A stretch of 64,000 nt of DNA from Metaphire vulgaris. Its lineage: Eukaryota; Annelida; Clitellata; Crassiclitellata; Megascolecidae. The notes below the pieces were generated by a model. The model had not been told where the DNA came from. It did no database searches and worked only from the letters and a program-made list of their open reading frames with translations. How positions within the stretch are numbered: position 1 is the stretch's first letter; the number at the start of each line of letters is the position of its first letter. The position numbers and the translations under genes are program-made. Positions 25,789 to 39,306 of the stretch are shown piece after piece. Where the stretch lies: contig CM030869.1 in assembly GCA_018105865.1 (NCBI GenBank), positions 11,403,482 through 11,467,481 of the forward strand, given 5' to 3'.

Positions 25789-27083
25789 GAAAGAAAGAGA
25801 GAGAGCGAGAGAGAGAGGGGAGAGAGAGAAGAGGTTATATAGCTCCTTTAGATCTCTGTGGTCATCCATTTTTGAATATTGCCTCAGCAGCAGATGCAGA
25901 GAGGAGAGAGAGGTAGAGAGTGTGATGTGTAACGACGCAATCGTCCGAGGGTTCAACGTTGTCTCCCCCCTCGTCCCGACGCCCCACCCCCCAGCTCCAA
26001 ATCTCATCTACCCTGGTTCTTCGGACTCGCAGAGGTCGTGAGTCTCGTGACCTTTCGTCGTTTCGACCCCTCGCGGCCCCATTGTCGCCGCCGCCGCCGC
26101 CGCTGCCGGATTATCGCGCCCCGGCGCCTTTTCGCGCCCCATTGTGTTGTCGCGCAGAAGCGCGCGGGCGCGCGTTCGACAAGTGCGCGCCGAAAACGAC
26201 GGTCCGGTCGGTCGCCGCCTTCCGAGAACCGCCGGAGACACAGTTGCAATTACGAAGCGATGAATGGCGGCATTTTCTGGTTCAGCATATCTACATCGCT
26301 TCGTCGACTTCGCGTAATTAAATCTGCAATATAGCGCCGCGGCCTGACCCAGATAAATATGACCCGTGCTCGTTCTCCGGAGGAGGGCGGCGACCAATGG
26401 GACGGGGCGACAAGCCGCGAGCAAACAGCCGCCCAGGTCCCCCCCGCCCCACCCCACCCCCACCCCCCGAACGCAGAAAGGGTTTTTTTCGGCAAATTGG
26501 TCACGAAGTCAAATTTATCGAACAAACAGTGGTCGTGTTTGTCGAAATATGTCTATGAATGGACGCCGACCGCGTCGCCACAATGACAAATCCCCTTTAA
26601 ACGGCATCGGAAGCCAGCCACCCCAGTCCCCACCCCACCCCACCCGCGGTCTCTTCCCTGAACCACCCCTCTCTCTCCCGCTCCAAGTGGTACGAAACCC
26701 GACACGAAAATCTCGCAAATGTTCGCTTTGAACAACGGAAACCCTGCAGAGGCGTGTTCGTTTGCTCAGCGTTAGAACTAGAACTGGGAAACTGGGAAAC
26801 GAAGATTACCGTACACTTGTGCGTACACCGTTGTTACCGTTGTTGCATTGGCAGCGGGACACATTGCTGTTCAAACGACGATGAACTCAAGGCGGAATAG
26901 TTGACCCAGGTTCATCCGTGTTCACAAAGGACGCTGTATGTTGTTAATGCATTCCATCTCGTACTTCTCCAACAGACTCGATTAATACCGAGACGCCTGG
27001 CTTTAAAGGAAGACACAGGCGGTCACGTGATATCGAGACAGACCTACCAGTCAAGACAATAACAGCACGATTCATAAGATGTA

Positions 27084-27242
27084 CAGTAGAACTTCGTTAT
27101 CGCGTACTTAGCGGATCTGTAAAATGGAGTACGTTATATCCGAGGTACGTTTTATCCAATACCATCCAATACGGTAACGCATCACACGGGACCGTACATT
27201 GCGGTACGCTATAACCAAGTGCGCTATAACGAACTTCTACTG
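27084..27242. mobile_element. Pogo/Tigger-like MITE, 159 bp
   Basis: Ends CAGTAGAACTTCGTTAT and ATAACGAACTTCTACTG are inverted repeats, flanked by TA at 27082-27083 and 27243-27244. The interior shares ATACCATCCAATAC and ATTGCGGTACG with copies at 41957 and 53221. CAGT-type ends with a TA target fit pogo/Tigger-derived MITEs. Confidence 0.8.
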
Positions 27243-28305
27243 TACTCATTGTTAGGGTCGCGATGGAGCAGTGTTAGACTCGTATTTGCACGCTGTTAGG
27301 GTGACCTTGACATTGCACTGCTATATGTTTGACACTTTGACTTTGCAATCAGATCCCGAAAGCAGTGGTGGACATGAAGAGACACTTCCCCATTCTGTGA
27401 TATTAAACGCATTCAGCATTCAGCATGAGATCATCATAATCTTCTGCAGTTTAATGTAAAAATTAAATTGATTTTTTGCATCAGACTTCAACCAAAGCGC
27501 GCTTTGCCATTGCAACGAGAGAGCGTCCTTCTTAAGCACAGCCGCAAAATCATTCTCGCTTTTACAAAATTTGAGGGGATGATGGGGAGAGAAGAAGGGA
27601 TAGAGTAGGGATGAGGAGGAGGAGAAGGAGGGAATGTAAGCGTTTATACGAAGACGTGAAATTCATAACCTCCATTGAGGAAATAAAGGGAAATTTCTGC
27701 CATGGAATTGTCTGATGTCCTGTATGTTCTTTCGATAAAATCCATCCTGTTGTTTATCCTGCAGTATAAGATTTCACAGACATCTCCCGACTTTTTAATC
27801 AATTATCCAGGGTTTCGCTCCTCCCCCTCCATCTCTCCCTCCCTCCTTCCCTCGCTCTCGATCACTCTCCCCACGTCCCCAAATCACGTCACCCGCCCCC
27901 CCCCCGCTCCCCCTGCCATCTGACGGCCATATTTCATACGGCGCGCTGGATATGGGATTGCGCTGAGGTGCCAAATCGGCGAGCGTAAGCTCATCCTGGT
28001 TCAACAAAAACGCAATCTGAATTATGGACGCAGAACGCCAGATTGGTCAATATCCAAGCGGCTCCTTCGCCCTTTCCGACCGACCCCGGGCACCCGATTC
28101 CCCTCCCCACCTTCAGCCCCACCCCCGCTCTGTCCCCTCGTAAAGTCGCTTATTCGGGCCGGTGAGTGGGGCCCGCAGAAAGCAAATCGCATCGAGTGCA
28201 GTACGATCAATTTGAAATGACCACTATACTGAATATTTCGGATATAACAGTTGTAAAAGTTAAGCACGTCTTACAACAAACACTGAACAGGTACTGCATT
28301 GGTAC

Positions 28306-28720
28306 CAGAGGCGTAGCGATGGGGGTGGGTGGGGGGTATATCGGTATATATATATCCTCCCCCAATCAGGCTACCTTAAAGTGTTTAATGCGTTTTTAAA
28401 GATTTTTAGACATTTGACAGAGAATAGATTTCTGAAAGACTTTGTATAGTGTCGTTTCAAATGGCCCATTTTTTCGTGGCATTTCGAAAGCTCTAGGAAA
28501 AAAATCGAGAGAGAATATATTGACAATTCTAGTACGGTTTGACACAGCAAAGATGGGGACACAAGAATATGTGGTTTTAATTCGTTTCATCACTCTTCTG
28601 AATTTTTGCACATCTATAGCCTACTGTTTTTACTGTTTTTAAAGATTTCAACGTTTTCTTAAGATTTACACCCCCACATCGCATTATACCCCACAAATCA
28701 AATTCCTGACTACGCCCCTC
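28306..28720. mobile_element. 415-bp hAT-type MITE
   Basis: A perfect 8-bp duplication, ATTGGTAC, lies at 28298-28305 and 28721-28728. The ends are CAGAGGCGTAG and, from the right, GAGGGGCGTAG. Related sequence recurs inverted within the LINE at 39.3-40.7 kb, and as an end fragment from 57231 (CAGAGACGTAGCCAGG). No coding capacity. Confidence 0.8.
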
Positions 28721-29903
28721 ATTGGTACGGCTAAGTTCCAACCAGGCGCTATATAAATAGTCGAGATTTGGCCGGCTTACCTGGAGCACGAGTCTCGAAG
28801 CCAGCGACGTCATTGACAATTTTATTGTCACTCATTCTGCCGACTTTACTTTACAATCCCCACAAAATCCACGAGTCTATAGTAAGCACTGTAAGCCCAA
28901 GGGATGGTGGATTCATTTGGTGAAAAAATCTACATGCATGCATATTTTCGGGAAAATTGCTCTACATAAATTCGCAGCATAGCATCAAGATTGTTGGTGT
29001 ATATTATTAATCGGTAAAGTTCTTAGTCTTTGATGCATTAGCGACTCTCATTTTCAGACGGAATGGAAGGATTTTTAACTTAACTCTAAATGTGAAAAAT
29101 GCAGGAAAAAGCTTTATGTAAAAATCGCGATCTCCTATTTCGTCTCTAGGAAAAGGAGGAGGAGTGGGACGGGGTTGGAACCCATTTTGTCAACTGGGCC
29201 GACGAAAGAAAATGTGATGTATAGGCGAGAAGAATCCAAATTGTTACATTGTGTGTGATAATGTATCTGGCCGAGATGTTTCATAATTGCCCAGTTTTCA
29301 TAGACGTAAACATCTAATTAGACTTCGAGGCTCGACCCCCCATCCCCACCTCCCCACCCCACTTTTTGAGAATAAAGAGGAAAGCTTTAGTTGTCGGGCC
29401 TCCAACTTTCTCCTTTATCATCCAATGTATGTGACGCTTAAAACTGTGCTGAGCGAAAGTGACGCGTGACAAATCACGTGCCGTGGCCAAAAATTCTCTA
29501 CAACCGAAGGTTTGAAAGCCTTAGAGCTCACGTTGCTGGCTTCTTACTGTGCCCGGTGCGTTTTGCCTCGACGACTGCGGCGAGATCTCGCGAGATCCGA
29601 GTCATTAGATTAGCGACATTCGAAACGAACCGATGACGACCAACGGGTCCAGGAGAATAACCGCAAAGGTCAAGAACCCGCTGACCACAAGGTCAACGTA
29701 ACCGCTGGCTTTACTCTCGAATTCCATCACCCAACCCCCTCCTCCGCATCCTCCTACTCCTCACTTTCTCTATCTCTGTCTTTGTCTCTGTCTTTGTCTA
29801 TCTGTCTGCCTGTCTCTGTCTCTCTCTGTAGGTGTTACTATCTCAAATGCTCTCAGTATATTCATAATTCATTCTACCGCTATACATTCGTTCATTCATC
29901 CAT

Positions 29904-29937
<34 letters not shown>

Positions 29938-31593
29938 CGTGTTTGACCTTATCTACTAATGTACTTCTTTTGTTTTTCGTTTTTTATGTTTACTTACGGT
30001 ACTTATGGTCGTCTTCGTTGAGCAGCAGATGGATTTATGTAGCGCACATCTTCCTTCCTTTCGTGTTCTTGCCAACAACGTGACCGCAAATACTTCGGTG
30101 CAAGAGAGACCCCACCCAGGCGTGTCTCTGACCTTTCGCAGATGGCCATCAAAACTCCACACGCTCTTCTCTTCTTAACCCCACCCTCCTTTTCTCAAAC
30201 CCCGACCCCCGTCAACTTCAACCCCGTTCACGATGACAAGATGATGAAGAATATAAGTGGGCGAGAGATTGCTAATCGCCTGCCGCGTATTGTGGTTCCT
30301 TGATGGGGTGAGAGTCGGGGTGGGGGAGATGGGAAGGGGACGCTTGAGGGGGTGAGTGGGTAGAGCGTTTGGCACGATCCACTGCCCTTCTAAGGGGACA
30401 AACAAGACGATACCAGGAGGATTCACTCGCAGTCACTTCGGCGTTTTTGCGACTCCAGTTGCTAATCGAAGGGGTGGTCGGAGAACGATTGGGGGCGGTG
30501 ATGATGGTTGTGTGTGTGTGTGTGTGTGTGGCGGGGGTCCTTGTACGATAGACCGGAACTAGTTCCTCCCTACGAGGGTGGAGCAGAGGGTGGACAGATC
30601 GTCGGTAGATGGAAGACTTTGACTTCATAGGTCATAAGTCAAATCTGTTGCGACCTGACCCAGTTACAAGAGACGAAGGTCACGTGATGGTGTCGATTGT
30701 AACAAAACAATAACGTAAACATCGTCGTTGTTTTATTATCGTCGTCATCATCATCAGCAACATTTGCATCAGCATTCGCATCATCATCATCATATAAGAG
30801 GGGGCCACTTTCCCTCTGCTGACAAAGTGTCTTCGGAATAATAGACCTACACAAATTAATTTCTTTCTATTTATTTACAGCAGCAGCAACAACATTAATT
30901 CATATTAATAACATTACAGAGTTAGGGGATCGGGAATAAGAGGCAACTCAGGTAACGGAAGGGGCCTCTGACCTGTGAAAGCCCCCCGTTGATGCATCGT
31001 AACGTCGCCCAATGTAGGGCAAGCGAAGAACGGGGAGAAAAAGAAGACCCCAAAATTACAGTACAACTGCCTTGGCCATGCATTTGAAAATAACTTTCAG
31101 TTTAAAGTGGACGCATTTCAAAGATCGCTTCTGAACAAAGAACGCCGCTAAGTCAAGACTCAAGAGACCGATAGTCAGCGAGTGAGCGACTGACCCGGGG
31201 GTGCCGCCGGCCGCGGTGGGGTTCGGTTGTGGGGAGGGGTTGACCTAACGGCTTTTTCCATTTAGCCTCATTATACGCCCCGAGGGGTTCTAAGTTGTTA
31301 GCGGTTCATCGTTTTGCAAAGGTCTTCTTGTCAGTCGTCGGGTGAAAAGGGCTTTCTCAGTCATAAATAACAGGAAAAGCACGAAATACGTCAGTCGTTA
31401 AACCTAGGAAGCCCCCACCCCCACCCCACCCCCGCGTTACCTGAGTTACCTTTTATCTCATACACATGCTCCACGCACCACTGAGTGGGAGAATTAGAAC
31501 TGTCTAAAATTGTTACCCTGCAATTTGTTCCGTAGGCTAAGCGTATATGCAACTTAAAGTTGTTGTTGCAAATGGTGACCGTGGCAATATTAA

Positions 31594-31665
31594 CCCCTTT
31601 ACCGTGTATTTAACACTAACTCAATGTAAAATGGACGGATATATTCGGGGTTCACGGTAAAGGGG
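31594..31665. mobile_element. 72-bp piggyBac-like MITE, copy 2
   Basis: Flanked by TTAA at 31590-31593 and CTAA at 31666-31669. Ends CCCCTTTACCGTG and CACGGTAAAGGGG are perfect inverted repeats. It is exactly the length of the copy at 12631-12702 and shares its core in inverse orientation. Confidence 0.75.
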
Positions 31666-32016
31666 CTAAGGCAGTAGACCAGCTATTACTGTCTGCTTCG
31701 TTAAGCGTATTTCCATGCACATAATATAAAAACTAAATGTTGGCCTTTTTTCAAGGAATATTAAATATATTTTATTGTCATAAAATATGCGAATTTAAAA
31801 TTATTCTAGGCACGGCGCCAGCGCGATAATAATGAGAGACGAGTCTTGGAATGACGTCACCATAGAGTTTGTGAAGAGAGATTTCTGTCAACTGACTTCA
31901 ATCAGAGATTTCTTTGTTGCCATGGTACCGATGTCTTCGAATTTAGCCAGTAGCAGTGAGTCTGTGACCTCTGTTTGACCCCAAGTCTCAACATCTTCAT
32001 TTACAAGCCCCCGATC

Positions 32017-32077
<61 letters not shown>

Positions 32078-32989
32078 GGACACCAATAATGAGATTATGC
32101 CTCGGTCGACCGCTAGAGGCGCTTTCCCCGAATTTCCGGCAGCGAAATGACCGCATCGCATGGCAGCAAACACGACCACGTGACCGAAGAAGATAACGAA
32201 AACCAACAACATCAAAAACAACAAAAACAACAACAACAACAACAATAACACATCCAATTCACCGAGAGAAAAGATACCGTCGCGAGTTCACAACTTACGC
32301 GAAGCGATGCGATTTTCTCCGCTCTCGATGTCGTCGCTGTACATGTTGAACGGAGTAGAGACAGGGTCTGTCGTTCCTTTCGATGGCAAACAATGCAACG
32401 CTGGATTTCCATCACGAAACGTTCTTTCTCACTCCAAAGTCTTCGAATTTATGTAGCGCCGCGTTTGAGTCCTTGGAAATAAATGCAATTAATATACTGT
32501 ATTAATATTCTGTCTGTGATGTCGCTAGATGGTGCTTCAACGAAACGATTTTTATAGCGCTCGATTGTGAGCTTTACAAAAATATCAGAAGAAAGCCTAT
32601 CAAGTGCATACCGACATTGCAACGGAGTCTAAATTATCCAACGACGTCTATTTACTTACTTATTATTTTTAAATTCTGGCGCATTCGACACATGTGGGTG
32701 TACTTCATCATCATCGTCGTCGTCGTCGTCGTTATCATCGGCTCCAACAACAGCGTAATCAAAATTCCTCTGGTAGTTGTCACGCATCATTCTCACTGTC
32801 ACGTCTTTCATTCTCACTGCTCCTCTTCCTCTTCCTCTTCATCGTCTGGATCTTTCCTCGCCTCCCCCTTCCTTCCTTCCCTCCTTCCTTCGGCTTCCGG
32901 TTTGTAATTTGTTTACAGTTCTGTATCGCTTTGCTTTTGCCATTATTTCTTTGTTCCGCCACAAAAACGCGCATGGAGGGGCAAGGACG

Positions 32990-33002
32990 GGGTCAGGGGT
33001 CA
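32990..33002 (+). promoter_or_regulatory. DR1 nuclear-receptor half-site pair
   Basis: GGGTCA, G, GGGTCA is a direct repeat with spacing 1, the arrangement favoured by COUP-TF, HNF4 and RXR dimers. It lies about 13 kb upstream of COUP-TF. Role is inferred only. Confidence 0.35.
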
Positions 33003-33923
33003 CTGAATGGGACGGAGGGGTAGAGGGGGAAGGGTACGTGGCGGTTGTGTGGGTGGGTGGGGGTCAGGACGTTTAGTGATCAGTTCGAATCTGTCGTCGA
33101 CCTATTCACCTGTCGACAAATAACCTGGATCGGATGGAAATCAGACGTATACGTTGTAAACCCGTTTCCACTTGGGCGGGGGGGGGAATGCCAAACCCAC
33201 CCCGAAAATCGTTCTCAACCCCCGCAGTCTATCCATCCGCCGCCACCTCTTCCTCTACTCCTTCTCCTCCTCCTCCTCTCCTCCCCATCGCCGCACGCCG
33301 CATCTGTAGCACTCGACACGCTGTTTTCTCGCCGCGTCATTCCATCCCGAGTTCGAGTCTGTAACGCTGTCGAATCGATGGAAGAATAGAGGGAAGAGCG
33401 AGATGGGGTGGGGGGCGGGGGGTAGGGGCAGTCACCAGAGGTTGTTGAGCGACGAATTGGTTGATTTCGACCAGACCTAGTTTCATCCCGAGCCCCCTCG
33501 GGGGAGGGGGAATGGGGAGCGCGGGGGGGGGTCATAATTCATCGCGCGTCTTGGGTTCTTTCGTTCAACTTGTCCGTCGCCAGGACTTCCAGGGTTTCGA
33601 TCGCTTTGCCAGAGAACGGAAGAAAGGAAGAACGGAAGAGGGTCTCGAGGGGCGATGAGTTGTATCGTAAACGAGGCTGAGACGAGCAACACCCTGTTGC
33701 CAATTCTGTGGCATCTTACAGGAGTAGGAAGTAAGTAAGGTGAACGATTCTGCTCAGTATGCCGCATAGGCTAACATTTGAGAACTTTAGAACGCCGTGG
33801 TCCGCATGCATAGGTACAGAAAATAGTAGGTATGGTCCTCTACTTGCAAAGCCTGGGTGCCTCTGCTGTTGCACTGTTTGTCTGTCTAAGTTTCTGTCTT
33901 TCTGTATCGTTGTCCTTTTCGTC

Positions 33924-33994
<71 letters not shown>

Positions 33995-34176
33995 TGATGC
34001 GTTTGGTCGACCACATGCATAGATTCGTGGTCGGTGGCTTCTCCAGTGAGGTCTTCTTATCTCGACTTTTATCAGTTGAAGGTCCTAACACGAAACTTAT
34101 CAGCTGGATTAAGCAACAGGAGCGAAACGCAGGAAGACCCACGGAGAGTAGGAGGAAAGCAGCCGAACACACACAC

Positions 34177-34231
<55 letters not shown>

Positions 34232-34760
34232 GGCAGGTAGGCAGACAGTCGGTTTTGTCAAAGAGAAAGGGGTTCGTTGCGACAGACGCCAGTCTAACCG
34301 CTTCTGACGAATGTTTTTTCCAAGCCAAGAGAAACATTCGACCTGGGGTTGGTGGGGAGTCGAGGGGAGTGGGAGTGGAAGGGTTGACTACTCGACTAAC
34401 GACGGTTCTGGAAGGGGAAAAGTGGCTTCCAAGTCTATTCCACAGCACACAGGTCGGTCGGTCGAACGAGAAAGAACTTGACGAATACCAGATATTCAAA
34501 CTAATAATCCATAAACACAGATTCCTTTCGCTATCTGATAATGGCGCCCTCTACAAAACACAGCGTATAAAGTACCCCTATGACTGCTGCATGTACATAA
34601 ATGCGTTCACAAAGAGAGTTATGTTATTCGCGTGCGTACCGATGATACGAGACGCGCTATACCTTAATTACAGCGGGTTTCGTAAAAAAACGACCACCTG
34701 CCGACAGATAGTCGACCGGGGAACGTGGAACTCGAGTATTGGCGGGAAACAGACACAAAG

Positions 34761-34784
34761 TGACCCCGAGAGGTCACGGGGTCA
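34761..34784. promoter_or_regulatory. Cluster of three nuclear-receptor half-sites
   Basis: TGACCC at 34761-34766, AGGTCA at 34771-34776 and GGGTCA at 34779-34784. The last two form a DR2 and the first two an everted pair. Distance from COUP-TF is about 15 kb. Confidence 0.35.
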
Positions 34785-35018
34785 GACCAGCTTTTAACCC
34801 TTTAGTGGTTTTTCTGAGCATTATGCGCGGGGTTAGCTGCAGTAAAGAAATCGGTGTTCGGAGGGCGGGGTCTGCCTAAGACCCCCTAGGGAGAGTCAGG
34901 TTACGGTAATAAGAATAGACGTGCGTGAGAGAGAAAAAGAGAGAGAAAGAGAGAAAAAGGGAGAAAGAAAGAGATATGAGATGATAGTAGGGGTAAAAAA
35001 AGACGGGAGGTTAAGAGA

Positions 35019-35069
<51 letters not shown>

Positions 35070-36575
35070 GTGGCTTTCGTATAAGTGTTTCTTCTTGTTG
35101 GATTTTGTACATGTACAGTACATGTACAGTAAGTGCCGACGCAGTTACAGTACGTAGTCTGCGTTTCTCTTGACCCCGCACTAAGTCAACGTTATCTCTC
35201 CTGCGCTTATCCATCTGTCGGTGGACTTTAAAACTGATATTCGCTAACGATCAGCGCAGGATTTTATTCTTACGACTTCAATCGGCGTACTTTTAGTCGA
35301 TGGGCGTTAATAGAGGTAGCTTTGGAAAATGATGAGACACGAAGACAGACAAACAAGCAAACAAACAAACAAACACAATGACAGACAGACAGACGGACAA
35401 TGTTTGCAGACATTTATGAATGGATTTCTTAAAACCAATTATTGGAAATGAGTCTGCTAAATCGACAATTAATTGATATCTTAAAGTGTCAACTGTATTT
35501 TTCGATCGAAATGCAAAACGTCACCCAATCTGTTTGGCGTGCGTCGTCGTTTTTATGAAACACCAAGTATTCTGAATAATTCGTCATGCAACTGTGAATG
35601 AATGGAGTCTGCCAACGAGAGAGAGACTTCTGCTTAGCGATATCTTTCCGTTAATCTTGGCCAGTCATTTGGCTTGAAATTGTGCTTTTCTTATTATACC
35701 AGGTCTTTGTCTTTGTACCGACATATGCTGCCTGTGAATCGATCCTGATCTCGATACTGTAATTATCGAATCAGTTTTTTTGACCCGCTGGGTATTGCAT
35801 TAGGAAGGCAATGAACAGTTACGCCCTGCAATTAGACGATTACTTGCTGGCGGCGCATAATTAATTGACGCGAATCACGAGGGTTGTCACGTGACCCACG
35901 GAGTCTTAGAGAGGGTGATGTCAGTTAAAGCAAAGTACAGTATTATACAAAAGCAAACGGTTATAGACTTATAGTTAGACAGAGTGGACAGAGATTTTTC
36001 AACTTTCTTACAAGACTGATACTGTGAAGCTCAAATACAGTTTATATGACTATACATAGTATGACTATATATATGCCAGTTCCAAAGGAAACTCGTATTG
36101 GTCCACCCCTTGACGTCAAATGGCGTACACTTAGAATAGACGAAAAAGTGTGAGGGTAAACTGCCCCCTTCCTATGGCAGCCTCACAAAATGTGTATGTG
36201 GGAGGGGAGAGGGTTCGAGCCTAGAAGTCCAATAGAAGTCTACGCCTATGCTACTGACGGCTGAAAATAACAGACTTAAATAGGAAATCTGTGTAACTTG
36301 AAAAAAATTAAAATTAGAATCATTGCTTAATTGATGACCTGCCAGTGGTTTTAAAAGAGAAAGTACTGTTTGTTTTCAATGGCTTCTACGCAAAGTACAG
36401 ATTCACAAACAGACAAACAGGCAGGCAGGCAGGCAGACAGGCAGGCAGACAGGCAAGCAAACGAAGTGGCAGACGACATAGCGTGTTTAGAGCGACATTC
36501 CAACCGACGTCAGGCTCTGAAACCGCCTTCGATGGATGCATAGAGAATTCGAATCGATGCGGGGTTCACGACCCG

Positions 36576-36590
36576 TGACCTCGCTGACCT
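36576..36590 (-). promoter_or_regulatory. DR3 nuclear-receptor half-site pair
   Basis: TGACCT, CGC, TGACCT is an exact AGGTCA direct repeat with spacing 3 on the minus strand. Only the motif is seen; use is inferred. Confidence 0.3.
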
Positions 36591-37344
36591 CAACATACGG
36601 CTAATAGCGACTCATTGCTGGCGGCGATTGCATTATTGGCATCGGAATCGAAAGCGGCAACACTGACGATTGGACCAGGAATATGCCCGTCGTCGACGGA
36701 TAGGGGGACAAGGGATAGGGTGGAGAGGGAGGGAGGAGGGAGGGAGGGACGGAAGGAAAATACACACACACAAGGCTAATGGCAGAATTAATATTTGATA
36801 TTTGATATTCTAAGATCGACGCTAATTGGGTAAAATTAGAAAAATAGGAAAAAGCGCATACCTAATTCTTTGTGATCAACATGTCTCAACAAATGAACAA
36901 GAGAATTAAAATTTGGTCTCCGTGGTAACATAGGGGAAGTCTAGAAAAACAAATAAGAATTTGTAGGTTACTGCTAAGCATAATATTCTGTCAGTATCTG
37001 ACTAGAGATTTGTGGACAACATTACCCCTCCTTACCCTATCAAAGAGTTACGTAGATTCTACGCAGCCTATTGCCCCCTAGCGATCAAAAGAGCAGCTCT
37101 GCAGGTGCCCGATGCGAATTCAACACCTAACGAATAGTTAATAATTAGCCACCTACCGAATGCACGTTAAACTAGCTCTCGTCTTAGTAGTAGCAATCAA
37201 ATGAATAGAAGGCGAATATAATCAACAACGATGGCGCCACATAAATTCAAGCTTAATTAAAATAATACCAACAGCTTTGCGAGAACTGAAATCAACTTTG
37301 AACAGGAATCTTTAACACACGGCTTAAGAAGGCACCAGCACCTC

Positions 37345-37747
<403 letters not shown>

Positions 37748-38083
37748 GATGAGCGCCTCTGAGAGGTGCTATAAAAATGCAACATTACAGCTAAACACAT
37801 TAAAGCGACATTTAATATGGATTAGACAATATCCTTAATATGAGAATCGACTCTTCTTAAGCTTCTTACGCGAACATTAATTCTCTCGACGTCACCGCTT
37901 ACGTCATCGTCCGTCACTTCCGCCTGACAGACGCAGTGAAAAATGACGTGGAAAGTTGTAAATAAATTTCGTCACTCGTCGCCGGATGACGATTCATCAT
38001 CACCGGTCGACGTCGGCGACGACAAGAACTCGGAACAAGAACGCCGCAAGGTGACAGACAGAAGACGTATACTGCAGGGCCTA

Positions 38084-38136
<53 letters not shown>

Positions 38137-38611
38137 TTGTCTCTCTCTCCGCAGGGTTTTAAATCTGGGGAGTGCAATGATCCGTGAGTGATCAATGCGT
38201 CGCCTGCCAAACGATTGGGGGTGGCTGGTTGGTGGTTGAGGATGGGGGGGTCAAATCTTGAGTTTTGGGAGAAAAATTAATTCGCTTCAAATGTAAACAC
38301 GAAGATCGATGTGTCGTCTGAGTGGTCATTTATTTGTCTTTTGGAAAAGTCTCGGAAAATTTAGAAGACACATCAGAATATAAAGATCATGCATCGTTTT
38401 TTTCCTGTGCTGCGAATCGAGAGTGTTTGGGGCAGAAATGGATGACGGTTTCTGGCGCAACCGAGTTTTGAAAGGACCATTGCGCCAGCGATGTACTTGT
38501 AGTAAACTAAGTAAAGAGGCGCTATACAAATATTCTGTTACATTGTATTACAGTAGATCTTATTTAGAACTATCACAGATCATCCAGTAAGTCGCTTAGA
38601 CTGATTGGCGG

Positions 38612-38666
<55 letters not shown>

Positions 38667-38835
38667 GACGATTTATGAGGCGCAGTAACATAGCCATCAG
38701 CCAAAACAAAGGCGCTGTACAGTCAACAGTCAAATAATATAAGATCTTGTGCGTTTTTATGTCTTTGGCAAACGTCTCGGGTGAAGTGATCGCCAGACGC
38801 TTTTTCAACGAACAGAACACTTCAACTGAATAGAT

Positions 38836-39306
38836 CAACGTAAAGAGAATGTCTGAGTTTTTCAGTGGTCTGTGGACTGGCAGATGCTTTTCAGTATTGT
38901 TAAATGTTCTGTAATGCATGTTGGGAAATCTAATAATAGTAATGAATGTTCTTCAGGGAGGAAGGTTCTAACCACAATAGAAAAAGAAAGAGACTTGGTG
39001 GTAATCATCCATAGAAGTATGAATCCATCTCACCAATGCATGGAGGCAGCAAAAAGGGTAACCAAATGTTGGGAATGATGAAAAGGACAATAGTGAATCG
39101 AGACAAAGATAAGAATCATACAACTTTATAAGTCATTAGTAAGGCCTCATCTAGAATACTGTGTTCAGGCATGGAATCCATTCTTGAAAAAAGATATAGA
39201 GCTTTTAGAAAAAGTGCAAAGACGAGCAACGAAGATAGTCAATGGGTGCCATAATTTAAGCTACGAAAAAAGACTTCAATATTGTGGACTGACAACATTA
39301 GAAAGC
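38836..39306 (+). pseudogene. LINE reverse transcriptase fragment, 5' part of a split copy
   Basis: Plus-strand frames give DWQMLFSIVKCSVMHVGKS, then [63 protein letters not shown] and [10 protein letters not shown]. This is the standard C-terminal third of CR1/jockey-type non-LTR polymerases. Frameshifts break it near 39075. The homology stops at TTAGAAAG near 39306 and resumes near 40715 after a foreign insert. Confidence 0.85.

Larger units (their letters stand above)
21130..28297. other. Gene-free region with microsatellites, repeat fragments and a CpG-rich patch
   Basis: Main runs are (AG)n at 21228-21279, (TA)n at 21852-21889, (CT)n at 22700-22772, GGTC repeats at about 22853-22895, CT/CTGC repeats at 23021-23182, (TA)n at 23703-23744 and GA-rich sequence at 25757-25830. 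A LINE-like tail ends in GGCGCTATATAAAA near 22110. A degraded GGCGGCTC hAT-type MITE lies at about 25351-25539. Similar segments at 24940-25035 and 25265-25350 share a string ending in TTTCGATCTACAGG. A CpG-rich patch at about 26.03-26.25 kb has no recognisable gene. I found no supportable exon. Confidence 0.5.

Noticed and set aside
33994..34797. 267-codon plus-strand frame
   Set aside because: It contains a long Arg-Glu microsatellite and no recognisable domain, and I saw no supporting splice or start context.
36205..36225. Possible B box GGTTCGAGCC
   Set aside because: No A box or tRNA-like stem upstream. It lies in a dispersed repeat also seen near 53.1 kb.
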